From NCBI RefSeq assembly GCF_003545815.1, contig NZ_PDUW01000014.1, positions 1 to 62,946 of the forward strand: a DNA stretch of 62,946 nt, given 5' to 3'. Made by a program: the position numbers and the translations under genes. Below, in pieces: positions 1 to 8,903 of this stretch (within the stretch, counting starts at the first letter, position 1; each line of letters begins with the position of its first letter). The DNA is from Pusillimonas caeni. Its GTDB lineage: Bacteria; Pseudomonadota; Gammaproteobacteria; Burkholderiales; Burkholderiaceae_B. The notes under the pieces are model-generated. The model worked only from the letters and a program-made list of their open reading frames with translations. It made no database searches and was not told the DNA's origin.

Positions 1-95
1 TTCTTGCGCAGTACTTGCCGGCCGCTCTCATCTTGACCGTGAAGATGAAAACAGCGCTTACCCAGGTCAATGCCTATCAGCTTGATCGTCGCCAT
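1..95 (-). mobile_element. IS110-family transposase, 5' end only (runs off the window)
   Basis: Reading the minus strand from an ATG at 95-93 gives MATIKLIGIDLGKRCFHLHG followed by QDESGRQVLRK, the typical N-terminus of an IS110/IS1111 DEDD transposase. The first catalytic Asp lies in the GIDLGK motif. A strong ribosome binding site (AAGGAGA) sits just upstream of the ATG. Only 31 codons are inside the window, so the state of the rest of the gene and of the element is unknown. No terminal repeat of the element could be defined with confidence between here and position 230. Confidence 0.8.
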
Positions 96-199
96 GATGG
101 TCTCCTTATCTCCAGGGGGAAATCCCCCTACAGCGTACCCGCCCTCGCCGAGGGGCGGGCTGACCATCTCATTACTCAGATACAGCCGAACACAGCATC

Positions 200-228
200 G
201 CTACGTCAATCCCATTCTCTGACGTAGC
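200..228. repeat. 9-bp inverted repeat in the IS110 flank
   Basis: GCTACGTCA (200-208) and TGACGTAGC (220-228) form a perfect inverted repeat with an 11-nt spacer, between the transposase start and the terminator of the adjacent binding-protein gene. It could mark the IS end or be a regulatory hairpin. The sequence does not decide. Confidence 0.4.
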
Positions 229-232
229 CCCC

Positions 233-266
233 AAAAAAAAGAACCCCGGCAATTACGCCGGGGTTC
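233..266 (-). terminator. Rho-independent terminator of the first solute-binding protein gene
   Basis: GAACCCCGGC (241-250) and GCCGGGGTTC (257-266) form a 10-bp GC-rich stem with a 6-nt loop. On the minus strand the stem is followed directly by eight T residues (233-240 is A8 on the plus strand). It lies 29 bases past the stop codon of the upstream minus-strand gene. Confidence 0.92.
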
Positions 267-295
267 CAGTTTGAAGCTATCGGACAGTCAGCAGA

Positions 296-1468
296 TTACT
301 TCTCTGCCTTGCCCGGATCCTTCACCTTCTCGATCACGTCGAACTCCACGTTCTCGAGGCGGCCGTTGCGGCGCTCGACCTTGCGGATGTAGATGTTCTG
401 GACAATGTCGCGCGTTTCCGGATCGATGCTGATCGGACCGCGCGGGCTTTCCCAAGACATGCCCTTGGCGGCCTCGACGAACTTGTCGCCCGACGCATCG
501 CCGTTGGTCTTCTTGAGCACTTCATAGATCAAGTGCATGCCGTCGTAGCCGCCCATGGACATGAAGTTGGGGCGCACGCCGGGATAGGCCTTGGCATAGG
601 CTTCCGTGTACTGCTTGTTGAGCTCCGAGTCGTGCGCATCGGAATAGTGAAAGGAAGTGATCAGGCCCAGCGCCGGATCGCCCATGGCGTCGAGCACGTC
701 TTCGTCGGTGAGGTCGCCGGTGGCGATGAGCTTGATGCCGTCTTCGGCCAGGCCGCGCGAAGCGTAGCTCTTGAGAAAGGACACGCCCTGCTCGCCCGAG
801 GGCACGAACATGAAGATGGCATCGGGCTTGGCATCCTTGATGCGCTGCAGGTAGGGCGAGAAGTCGGGATTCTGGACCGGCGTGCGCACCTGGCCGATGA
901 TCTCGCCGCCGCCTTCGGTGAAGGTCTTGATGAACTGCTTCTCGGCGTCATGGCCCGGGCCGTAGTCGGCGGCCAGCGTGTGAACCCGCTTGATGCCGTT
1001 CGCCAGCGCCCAGGTGGCCATGGGCGCCGAGTTCTGCGGCAGCGTCATGGAAGTGCGCACGATGTAGGGCGACTTCTCGGTCACCGAGGAGGTGGCCGCA
1101 TTCATGATGATCATGGGCATCTTGGCCGACGCCGACAGCGGCGCCACGGCGAACGCCGAAGGGGTCAGGCCGAAGCCGGCGAGCACGTTGACGTGTTCGC
1201 GGTTGACCAGTTCTTGCGCGGCGCGACGGCTGATCTCGGGCGCGACGCCCGTGTCGTCCTTGACGAGGATCTGAACCTTCCGGCCCGCCACCGTGTCGCC
1301 GTGCTGCTGCATGTACAGCTTTGCGCCGTTCAGGATCTGCAAGCCGTATGAAGCATGCGGACCCGACATCGGCAGAACGAAGCCGATCTTCAGGTCGTCG
1401 GCCGCATGCGCGGACGCGGCAACGCCCAGCGACATGACGGCGGTTAACAGGGCTTTAGTGATACGCAT
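296..1468 (-). CDS. Branched-chain-amino-acid-type ABC transporter substrate-binding protein (solitary)
   Basis: Encodes a 390-residue periplasmic binding protein of the Liv/HAAT type (Peripla_BP_6). Residues 1-22 form a Sec signal peptide ending AHA, and the mature protein starts ADDLKIGFVLPMSG. The core LVKDDTG...SRRAAQELV is typical of aromatic-acid-associated members of this family. No permease or ATPase gene is adjacent, so it must share a membrane complex encoded elsewhere. It is a close paralogue of the next gene and of the one at 26.3 kb. The position beside pcaQ/pcaHG suggests an aromatic acid ligand (inference). Its own terminator follows, so it is probably transcribed alone. Confidence 0.93.
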   Translation of the reverse strand: MRITKALLTAVMSLGVAASAHAADDLKIGFVLPMSGPHASYGLQILNGAKLYMQQHGDTVAGRKVQILVKDDTGVAPEISRRAAQELVNREHVNVLAGFGLTPSAFAVAPLSASAKMPMIIMNAATSSVTEKSPYIVRTSMTLPQNSAPMATWALANGIKRVHTLAADYGPGHDAEKQFIKTFTEGGGEIIGQVRTPVQNPDFSPYLQRIKDAKPDAIFMFVPSGEQGVSFLKSYASRGLAEDGIKLIATGDLTDEDVLDAMGDPALGLITSFHYSDAHDSELNKQYTEAYAKAYPGVRPNFMSMGGYDGMHLIYEVLKKTNGDASGDKFVEAAKGMSWESPRGPISIDPETRDIVQNIYIRKVERRNGRLENVEFDVIEKVKDPGKAEK

Positions 1469-1586
1469 CGGTTCTCCTCCAGAGATTATCGAGATATTTA
1501 CGAATGATAGTTAATCCGTATAGTACAAGGCTAAAAAGCGGGTTACTTTTTGTCAATGCTTAACGCCCAAGTCTAGGGTTTACGCC

Positions 1587-1625
1587 AATAAAAATGGGCC
1601 TCGACGCTTCATGCGCCGAGGCCCA
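1587..1625 (-). terminator. Rho-independent terminator of the second solute-binding protein gene
   Basis: TGGGCCTCG (1595-1603) and CGAGGCCCA (1617-1625) form a 9-bp stem. On the minus strand it is followed by TTTTTATT. It lies about 20 bases downstream of the stop codon at 1645. Confidence 0.88.
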
Positions 1626-1644
1626 CTCCTACGACAGGGACGCG

Positions 1645-2814
1645 TCAGTTTTTAGCCTTGACCGGGTCCTTGAACTCTGCCACGCGGTCGAATTCCACGT
1701 TCTGCAGCTTGCCGTCCACATCCTTCACTTCGCGGATGTAGATATCCTGCACGATGTCGCGCGTCTCCGGGTCGATGGTGACCTGGCCGCGCGGGCTTTC
1801 CCACGACAGGCCCTTGGCCGCCTCGATGAAGGCGTCGCCGCCGGCGTCGCCGCCGGTCTTCTCGAGCACGGCGTCGATCAGGTGCATGCCGTCATAGCCG
1901 GCCACCGACATGAAGTTGGGGCGCTTGTTGGGATAGGCCTTGTAGTAGCTTTGCACGTACTGCTTGTTCAGTTCGGAATCATGCGCCTCGGAATAATGGA
2001 AGGAGGTCATGACGCCCACCGCCTGCCCCATGGCGTCCAGCACGTCCTCGTCGGTGAGATCGCCGGTGGAGATCAGCTTGATGCCCGCATCCGCCAGGCC
2101 GCGCTCCTGATAGCCCTTGAGGAAGGCCACGCCCTGCTCGCCGGCCGGCACGAACAGGAAGACCGCGTCGGGCTTGGTGTCCTTGACGCGCTGCAGGAAG
2201 GGAGCGAAGTCGGGGTTGCCGACGGGGGTGCGCACCTGGCCGACGATCTCGCCGCCCGCCTCGGTGAAGGTCTCGATGAACTGCTTCTCGGCATCGTGGC
2301 CCGGACCGTAGTCGGCCACCACGGTGTAGACCTTCTTGATGCCGTTGTCCACCGCCCAGCTGGCGATGGGAGCCGTGATCTGGGGCAGCGCCATCGAAGT
2401 GCGCACGATGTAGGGCGACTTCTCGGTCACCGAAGACGTGGCCGCATTCATGATGATCATGGGCATCTTGGCCTGGGTGGCCAGCGGGCCGACCGAGAAC
2501 GCCGAGGGCGTCAGGCCGAAACCGGCCAGCACGTCGACCTTGTCGCGGTTGACCAGCTCTTGCGCGGCCCGGCGGCTGACGGCGGGGGCCACGCCGGTGT
2601 CGTCCTTGACGATCAGCTGGACTTTGCGGTCGCCCAGCTTGTCGCCGTTCTGCTGAAGGTACAGGCGCGCGCCGTTGAGGATTTGTTCGCCATAAGAGGC
2701 GAAAGGACCCGACATGGGCAGCACCATGCCGATCTTCAGGTCGTCGGCCGCCTGCGCGGCGCCGGTCGCGCCGAGCGCCAGGGCGACGGCGAGAAAGGTT
2801 TTACTGATACGCAT
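1645..2814 (-). CDS. Branched-chain-amino-acid-type ABC transporter substrate-binding protein (tandem paralogue)
   Basis: A 389-residue periplasmic binding protein with signal peptide MRISKTFLAVALALGATGAAQA. The open frame continues upstream through the regulator gene, but the ATG at 2814-2812 is chosen because it begins the signal peptide and has an AGGAGA site before it. It is strongly similar along its whole length to the gene at 296-1468, and long blocks such as the one around 2403-2475 are nearly identical at DNA level, pointing to tandem duplication. No permease genes are adjacent. Its place next to pcaQ/pcaHG suggests a role in uptake or sensing of aromatic acids (inference). Confidence 0.93.
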   Translation of the reverse strand: MRISKTFLAVALALGATGAAQAADDLKIGMVLPMSGPFASYGEQILNGARLYLQQNGDKLGDRKVQLIVKDDTGVAPAVSRRAAQELVNRDKVDVLAGFGLTPSAFSVGPLATQAKMPMIIMNAATSSVTEKSPYIVRTSMALPQITAPIASWAVDNGIKKVYTVVADYGPGHDAEKQFIETFTEAGGEIVGQVRTPVGNPDFAPFLQRVKDTKPDAVFLFVPAGEQGVAFLKGYQERGLADAGIKLISTGDLTDEDVLDAMGQAVGVMTSFHYSEAHDSELNKQYVQSYYKAYPNKRPNFMSVAGYDGMHLIDAVLEKTGGDAGGDAFIEAAKGLSWESPRGQVTIDPETRDIVQDIYIREVKDVDGKLQNVEFDRVAEFKDPVKAKN

Positions 2815-2939
2815 TGACAATCTCCTGCGGTAAAGCAGCCCGGGGCGGTCGCCTCGGGCCAAAGCAAAATGTTCGTTCTGCAAACATTTATTCACGTAAA
2901 GAACACAGGCGGCTAGGTTAGAAGCCTCGCCGGAGTTTG

Positions 2940-3905
2940 TCAAACGAGGGTCCAGTCCCGTCCCGCGCCGCGGCGCAGCTCGGCCGTCTCGCGCAGTATC
3001 TCCATGAGCGATGCGGCGCAGCGTCCCGATTGGGCCTCGCTTCGGCGCAGCAGGCCGACGGGTTCTTCGGTGCCGCCGGTGACCAGCGGCAGGCGGCGCA
3101 ACAGGCCCTGGGCCAGGTCTTCGCGCACTGCTCCCATGGGCGTGAACCACACCGCATCCGAACGTATGGCCACCAGGCGCGCCACCGAGACGGACAGCGT
3201 CTCCAGGCAATTGGACGGCAGGCCGAGGCCGCGCGAGCGCAGAAAGCTTTCGGTATTGTGGCGGGGCACGGTGCCCCGCGTGGACACGATGAGCGGAAAT
3301 TCGATGATGCGGTGCAGCCCCGCGTCGGTTTCCTGGAAAAGCGGATGGTCGGCGGCGGCCACCGCCACCAGCGGCTCTACATACAACAGCTCGAAGGACA
3401 GCCCGACCATGGCCTCGGGATCGGCCATGCGGCCCAGCACGAAATCCACTTCGCCCGAGCGCAGCTTGTCCAGCAAGGGCGCATTGGCGGCGATCTGGAT
3501 GTCGACCTTGGCCTCGGGCCACACGCGGCGGAAATCGGCCAGCGCCAAGGGCAGCAGGTCGGGCGCCACCGTGGGCAGCGCCCCGACGTGGACGACTTCC
3601 TGTGTGGCCTTGGCATCGTCCAGCATGGCCCGCCGCGCGCCTTCGAGCGCGTCGAGCACCGACAGGGCGTGGGCAAGGAAGGACTGGCCGTCGCGCGTGA
3701 GCCGGGCGCCGAAGCGGCCGCGCTCCATCAGGCGAGCGCCCATCAGCTCTTCGAGCTCGGCCAGCGTCTTGGACACCGCCGGCTGGCTCAGGTGCAGGCG
3801 CTCGGCCGCCTTGCGCAGATGCCGCTCTTGCGCGACCGCGACAAAACACTGGATGTGCCGCAAGCGGATGCGGCTGTTGAACTGCTGCTGATCGATCGAT
3901 GCCAT
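2940..3905 (-). CDS. pcaQ: LysR-family activator, PcaQ type
   Basis: A 321-residue LysR-type regulator. The helix-turn-helix is near residues 20-50 (AERLHLSQPAVSKTLAELE) and a LysR substrate-binding domain follows. It reads like PcaQ, which activates the protocatechuate branch genes in response to beta-carboxymuconate pathway intermediates, and it is divergent from pcaHG, the usual arrangement. The frame extends to a TTG at 3971, but the ATG at 3905-3903 gives the usual family length and places the domain correctly, so it was chosen although no strong ribosome binding site precedes it. Confidence 0.88.
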   Translation of the reverse strand: MASIDQQQFNSRIRLRHIQCFVAVAQERHLRKAAERLHLSQPAVSKTLAELEELMGARLMERGRFGARLTRDGQSFLAHALSVLDALEGARRAMLDDAKATQEVVHVGALPTVAPDLLPLALADFRRVWPEAKVDIQIAANAPLLDKLRSGEVDFVLGRMADPEAMVGLSFELLYVEPLVAVAAADHPLFQETDAGLHRIIEFPLIVSTRGTVPRHNTESFLRSRGLGLPSNCLETLSVSVARLVAIRSDAVWFTPMGAVREDLAQGLLRRLPLVTGGTEEPVGLLRRSEAQSGRCAASLMEILRETAELRRGAGRDWTLV

Positions 3906-3970
3906 GGCGCCCGCCTGCCGCCCGCCTGTAGACTTCGCAGAATCGAAGGGGGCGAGCGGCTCGATATTCA

Positions 3971-3985
3971 ATAACTACAAATTAT
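3971..3985. promoter_or_regulatory. Candidate LysR (PcaQ) box between pcaQ and pcaH
   Basis: ATAA-N7-TTAT (3971-3985) is a small dyad containing the T-N11-A pattern of LysR-type sites. It lies in the AT-rich divergent region and has the ATAAC half of the described PcaQ box. This is pattern recognition only. Confidence 0.35.
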
Positions 3986-4016
3986 CAAATATTGGCGTTT
4001 AATTCAATTTACATGA

Positions 4017-4828
<812 letters not shown>

Positions 4829-4829
<1 letters not shown>

Positions 4830-5467
4830 TGTTCAGGGAACTCAACAAGCCCTTCTACCTGAAGGAAACCGCTTCTCAAACCGCGGGTCCATACGTGCAC
4901 ATCGGCCTGGCTCCCAAGCAGGCCGGCTTCGACATCTTCGAAAACAACTTCGGCAACGTGCTGGTCACGCCCGAAACCAAGGGCGAGCGCATCCGGCTCG
5001 AGGGCCGCGTGTTCGACGGCAGCGGCGCGCTGATCCGCGACGTGCTGCTCGAGATCTGGCAGGCCAACGCGGCGGGCCGCTACAACCACCCCGCCGACAA
5101 GCAGGAAGACAAGCCCATCGATCCCAGCTTCCGCGGCTGGGGACGCGGCACCTCCGACTTCCAGACCGGCGTGTACAGCTTCGACACCGTCAAGCCCGGC
5201 GCGGTCGTGGGCCGGCACGGCAAGCTCATGGCGCCCCACATCAATGTGTGGATCGTGGCCCGCGGCATCAACATCGGCCTGCACACGCGCGTCTATTTTT
5301 CGGACGAGCAAGAGGCCAATGCCAAGGACCCCGTCCTGAACGGCATTGAATGGGTCGAGCGCCGCAAGACGCTCATCGCCGAGCGCACCGAAAAAGACGG
5401 CCAAGCGGTTTACCAGTTCGACGTCCACATCCAGGGCCCGAACGAGACCGTGTTCTTCGACGTCTGA
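4829..5467 (+). CDS. pcaG: Protocatechuate 3,4-dioxygenase alpha subunit
   Basis: A 212-residue alpha subunit of the intradiol dioxygenase, homologous to the beta subunit (shared GRYNHP and LEIWQANAAGR blocks) but without the iron-ligand set. It has PHINVW where beta has PAHIHY. It pairs with PcaH to form the alpha-beta protomer, where it lines the active-site entrance. The start codon overlaps the pcaH stop by one base. A strong terminator follows, so pcaHG is a two-gene operon. Later protocatechuate-branch genes pcaB, pcaC and pcaD are not in this window. Confidence 0.96.
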
Positions 5468-5515
5468 TCCGCTGAAGACACCTGGGCGGCCGCAGATCCT
5501 AGCCGCCCACCCCGC

Positions 5516-5549
5516 GCCCGCCGCGTCCACACGACGCCGCGGGCGTTTT
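5516..5549 (+). terminator. Rho-independent terminator after pcaHG
   Basis: A 12-bp stem with one mismatch (5516-5527 with 5533-5544, 5-nt loop) is followed by TTTT. A second, weaker GGGCGGC/GCCGCCC hairpin lies just upstream at 5484-5508. Confidence 0.8.
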
Positions 5550-5568
5550 CCGTTTCTGGAATATGCAT

Positions 5569-5597
5569 TTGACACCATATGGTCTTTAAGACATAAT
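5569..5597 (+). promoter_or_regulatory. Sigma70 promoter with a palindromic operator in its spacer
   Basis: A consensus -35 TTGACA (5569-5574) and a -10 CATAAT (5592-5597) are separated by exactly 17 bases. The perfect 10-bp palindrome ACCATATGGT (5574-5583) overlaps the end of the -35 box and the spacer, which is where a repressor would block RNA polymerase. It precedes the XRE gene at 5630, so autorepression is likely (inference). Confidence 0.6.
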
Positions 5598-5629
5598 TTG
5601 CGGCTTGTCCAAAACGAGACCTCCTCTAT

Positions 5630-5992
5630 ATGGCAAAGAAGCACAAAGACGCGACCTCGATCCGGGCGCAGCACGGCGGCCAGCACGCCGACGGGCTGGC
5701 GCTGGCCGAACCGATGGCGCTCACGACGCTGAAAGACCTGCGCAAGCGCGCCGGCCAGACTCAGGAAGAGCTGGCGGCGGCGCTGGGCGTGGGCCAGGAC
5801 ACCATCTCGCGCCTGGAAAAGCGCAGCGACATGCTGCTCTCGACCCTGCGCCACTACGTCGAATGCATAGGCGGCCAGCTCGCCCTGGTGGCCACTTTCC
5901 CCGACCAGCCGCCGATGGTCATCGACTATCGCGACGAGAAGCACATCGAACCCAAGAAGCGCGGCCGCAAGCCCGCCCTAGACTCACCCTGA
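5630..5992 (+). CDS. XRE-family HTH DNA-binding protein
   Basis: A 120-residue protein with one Cro/C1-type helix-turn-helix (about residues 31-62; TLKDLRKRAGQTQEELAAALGV region). A short segment of the LRHYVECIGGQLALVA type follows, as seen in antitoxin-like XRE proteins, and a basic C-terminal tail (KKRGRKP). No partner toxin gene (HigB/RelE/HipA-like) is visible on either side, so it is either an orphan antitoxin-like regulator or a free-standing repressor. It is only 7 bases from the next gene and may be cotranscribed with the polyamine genes. The promoter upstream contains a palindrome. Confidence 0.82.
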   Translation: MAKKHKDATSIRAQHGGQHADGLALAEPMALTTLKDLRKRAGQTQEELAAALGVGQDTISRLEKRSDMLLSTLRHYVECIGGQLALVATFPDQPPMVIDYRDEKHIEPKKRGRKPALDSP

Positions 5993-5999
5993 AACATCA

Positions 6000-7097
6000 A
6001 TGATCCAGACGCCCTACTACCTGATCGACAAGGCTTCCCTGCAGCGCAACCTGCAGGTCATCGACCGCATCCGCGAGCGCTCCGGCGCCAAGCTGCTGCT
6101 TGCCCTCAAATGCTTCGCCACCTGGTCGGTGTTCGATCTGATGAGCCGGCACATGGACGGCACCACCTCCTCTTCGCTGTATGAAGTCAAGCTCGGGCGC
6201 CAGAAATTCGGCAAGGAAACCCACGCCTACAGCGTGGCCTTCGCCGACCGAGAAATCGACGAAGTCGTGGCCCACAGCGACAAGATCATCTTCAACTCAC
6301 TCGACCAGTTCCTGCGCTTCGAATCGCGCGCGGGCGGCAAGCCAAAGGGCCTGCGCCTGAATCCCGGCGTCAGCCGCGCCGGCTTCGACCTGGCCGACCC
6401 CGCCCGCCCCTTCAGCCGCCTGGGCGAGTCCGACCCCGAGCGCATCCTGTCCGTCATCGACCGCCTGGACGGCGTGATGATCCACAACAATTGCGAGAAC
6501 GACTGCTTCGACAGCTTCGACGCCCTGCTGGGCGAAGTCGAGCAGGGCTACGGCGGCATCCTGCGCCGGCTCGAGTGGGTCAGCCTGGGCGGCGGCATCA
6601 GCTTCACCGAACCCGGCTATCCCGTGGACGATTTCTGCGACCGCCTGCGTCGCTTCGCTCGGGACTACGGCGTGCAGGTCTATCTCGAGCCCGGCGAAGC
6701 GGCCGTTCGCCACACCACCACGCTCGAGGTCAGCGTGCTCGACGTGGGCTTTCGCGGCAAGCATCTGGCGGTGGTCGACAGCTCGACCGAAGCCCACATG
6801 CTCGACCTGCTCATCTACCGCGAGACGGCGCCCATCGGCAAGGGCCATGGCGAGCACGTGTACGAGATCTGCGGCAAGACCTGCCTGGCCGGCGACATCT
6901 TCGGCGAAGGCCGGTTCGAGACGCCGCTGCGGGTGGGCGACCGCATCTCCATCGGCGATGCGGGCGGCTACACCATGGTCAAGAAGAACTGGTTCAACGG
7001 CATCGACATGCCGGCAATCGCCATCCGGGAAACCGATGGCAGCGTGCGCCTGGTACGGGCGTTTTCCTTTGACGACTATGTCGGCAGCTTGTCCTGA
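6000..7097 (+). CDS. nspC: Carboxynorspermidine/carboxyspermidine decarboxylase
   Basis: A 365-residue PLP-dependent decarboxylase of the alanine-racemase-fold group. It removes CO2 from carboxynorspermidine or carboxyspermidine, the last step of the alternative (SAM-independent) spermidine route. The PLP lysine is expected at Lys37 in LLALKCF, and the DVGFRGKHL and CGKTCLAGD blocks are typical of NspC. The following gene encodes the dehydrogenase that makes its substrate. The order decarboxylase-then-dehydrogenase is the reverse of the common arrangement. The start ATG lies 7 bases after the XRE stop codon with only a weak ribosome binding site. Confidence 0.93.
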   Translation: MIQTPYYLIDKASLQRNLQVIDRIRERSGAKLLLALKCFATWSVFDLMSRHMDGTTSSSLYEVKLGRQKFGKETHAYSVAFADREIDEVVAHSDKIIFNSLDQFLRFESRAGGKPKGLRLNPGVSRAGFDLADPARPFSRLGESDPERILSVIDRLDGVMIHNNCENDCFDSFDALLGEVEQGYGGILRRLEWVSLGGGISFTEPGYPVDDFCDRLRRFARDYGVQVYLEPGEAAVRHTTTLEVSVLDVGFRGKHLAVVDSSTEAHMLDLLIYRETAPIGKGHGEHVYEICGKTCLAGDIFGEGRFETPLRVGDRISIGDAGGYTMVKKNWFNGIDMPAIAIRETDGSVRLVRAFSFDDYVGSLS

Positions 7098-7130
7098 CGA
7101 CATCAACCTGACTTAAAAGAGAGCACATCC

Positions 7131-8420
7131 ATGAAACGCAATGTCCTCATCATCGGCGCCGGCGGGGTCGCCCATGTCGTCGCCCACAAGTGCGCCCAGA
7201 ACAACGGCCAGCTGGGCGACATCCACATCGCGTCGCGCACCTTGTCCAAGTGCGAAGCCATCATCGCCTCGGTGCACGAGAAAGGCGCCATGCAGCAGCC
7301 CGGCCTGCTGCAGGCGCACCAGCTGGACGCGATGGACGTGGAGGCCACGAAGTTCCTGATCCGCGCCACGCGCAGCCAGATCGTCGTCAACGTCGGCTCG
7401 CCCTTCCTGAACATGTCGGTGCTGCAGGCCTGCATCGAGACCGGCGCGGCCTACATGGACACCGCCATCCACGAAGATCCCGCCAAGGTGTGCGAGGCCC
7501 CGCCCTGGTATGCCAACTACGAATGGAAGCGGCGCCGGGCGTGCAAGGATGCGCGCGTCACCGCGGTGCTGGGCGTGGGTTTCGACCCCGGGGTGGTGAA
7601 CGCTTACGCCCGCTACGCCATGGACACCTACTTCGACAGCGTGGAGTCCATCGACATCATCGACGTCAACGCCGGCAGCCACGGACGCTACTTCGCGACC
7701 AACTTCGATCCCGAGATCAACTTCCGCGAATTCGTCTCCACCGTATGGTCCTGGGAGGACAACGCCTGGAAAGCCAACAAGATGTTCGAGCACCGCAAGG
7801 AATGGGATCTTCCCGTCACCGGTAAAAGCACCACCTATCTTACGGGCCACGACGAACTGCACTCCATGTCGCAAAACCTGGGTGTGCCCAACATCCGCTT
7901 CTGGATGGGTTTCGGCGACCACTACATCAATGTGTTCACCGTGCTCAAGAATCTCGGCCTGCTTTCCGAACAGCCGGTGCGCACCGCGCGCGGCCAGGAG
8001 GTCGTGCCGCTCGAGGTCGTCAAGGCGGTGCTGCCCGACCCCGCTTCACTGGCGCCCGGCTACACCGGCAAGACCTGCATCGGCGACCTGGTGAAGGGCG
8101 TCAAGGACGGCCGGCCGCAGGAAGTCCTGATCTACAACGTCTGCGACCATGAAGAATCGTTCCAGGAGGTCGGCAGCCAGGCCATCTCGTACACTGCCGG
8201 CGTGCCCGCCGTGGCGGCGGCCCTGCTCATCGCCAACGGCACCTGGGACGTAGGCGGCATGGTCAACGTCGAAGAGCTCGACCCCGCGCCTTTCATCGCC
8301 CTGATGAACCGCATGGGCCTGGTCACGCGCGCGCGCCACGGCGAAGACGACTATGTGGTCGATCCGCAGCAGGAAGTGGTCGAGCGCTTCTCGACCGACA
8401 AAGTGGTCAATTCGCGATAA
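7131..8420 (+). CDS. Carboxynorspermidine/carboxyspermidine dehydrogenase (saccharopine-dehydrogenase family)
   Basis: A 429-residue saccharopine-dehydrogenase-like enzyme with an N-terminal Rossmann motif (LIIGAGGVAHVVAHKC). It condenses aspartate semialdehyde with putrescine or diaminopropane using NADPH to form carboxyspermidine/carboxynorspermidine, the substrate of NspC upstream (33-base gap, same operon). The pair gives an aspartate-semialdehyde route to spermidine-type polyamines. A simple lysine saccharopine dehydrogenase is less likely because of the partner gene. No terminator with a T run was seen behind the stop codon. Confidence 0.92.
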   Translation: MKRNVLIIGAGGVAHVVAHKCAQNNGQLGDIHIASRTLSKCEAIIASVHEKGAMQQPGLLQAHQLDAMDVEATKFLIRATRSQIVVNVGSPFLNMSVLQACIETGAAYMDTAIHEDPAKVCEAPPWYANYEWKRRRACKDARVTAVLGVGFDPGVVNAYARYAMDTYFDSVESIDIIDVNAGSHGRYFATNFDPEINFREFVSTVWSWEDNAWKANKMFEHRKEWDLPVTGKSTTYLTGHDELHSMSQNLGVPNIRFWMGFGDHYINVFTVLKNLGLLSEQPVRTARGQEVVPLEVVKAVLPDPASLAPGYTGKTCIGDLVKGVKDGRPQEVLIYNVCDHEESFQEVGSQAISYTAGVPAVAAALLIANGTWDVGGMVNVEELDPAPFIALMNRMGLVTRARHGEDDYVVDPQQEVVERFSTDKVVNSR

Positions 8421-8543
8421 TTAAAGAAAAGCGAGACCAATTGTTGCGGGCGTTGAATATGGGCGCGATCTGACAGAAAATGCCAGCGTCGTCCGGCCCG
8501 CGCGGCCCCGGCGATCAGAACCAACTCCAAGAAAGGGGAAACC

Positions 8544-8738
8544 ATGCTCAAGAACAAACATTCGATCGTGAAATGCATCGCCATGGGGCTTGCCGCCCTG
8601 GCCCTGGCGGGATGTGAACAAGAAGGACCCGCCGAAAGGGCCGGCAAAGAGATCGACAAGGCCATCAGCCAGGCCGGGCAGGAAATGGAGAAGGTCGGAG
8701 ACAACATCCAGGACGCGGCCAGGACGGCGCAGAAGTAA
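8544..8738 (+). CDS. Small lipoprotein
   Basis: A 64-residue product with a lipoprotein signal peptide and lipobox LALAGC (Cys about residue 24). The mature part is short, charged and helical (AGKEIDKAISQAGQEMEKVGDNI). The helix resembles small stress-induced envelope lipoproteins and late-embryogenesis-like repeats, but I do not recognise a named family. It has a clear ribosome binding site (AAGGGGA). It is followed by two small hairpins (8747-8775 and 8789-8805) without a T run. Function unknown. Confidence 0.75.
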   Translation: MLKNKHSIVKCIAMGLAALALAGCEQEGPAERAGKEIDKAISQAGQEMEKVGDNIQDAARTAQK

Positions 8739-8903
8739 GATCGGACGCAGCCGGCGGCGAACGGTCTTCGGCTGCACCCGGTTTTCCGAGCGGCGGCACG
8801 CCGCTTGCTCGTCAGCCAAATGCCGCCGGGCTGTTCCGGTCTACGACAGGTTCCGCCCGGCACACCCATAATGTGCACTTCGCATACGCACCTGGAGAAG
8901 CCC

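Noticed and set aside
1594-2817. Long open frame on the plus strand opposite the solute-binding protein
   Set aside because: It mirrors the real minus-strand gene, has no ribosome binding site or recognisable domain, and is a by-product of high GC codon use. Similar antisense frames (for example 533-1351, 12265-13134, 16410-17960 and 26314-27522) were rejected for the same reason.
5630-5992. Toxin-antitoxin module around the XRE protein
   Set aside because: No toxin-like gene is found upstream (pcaG terminator) or downstream (nspC), so only the regulator is called.
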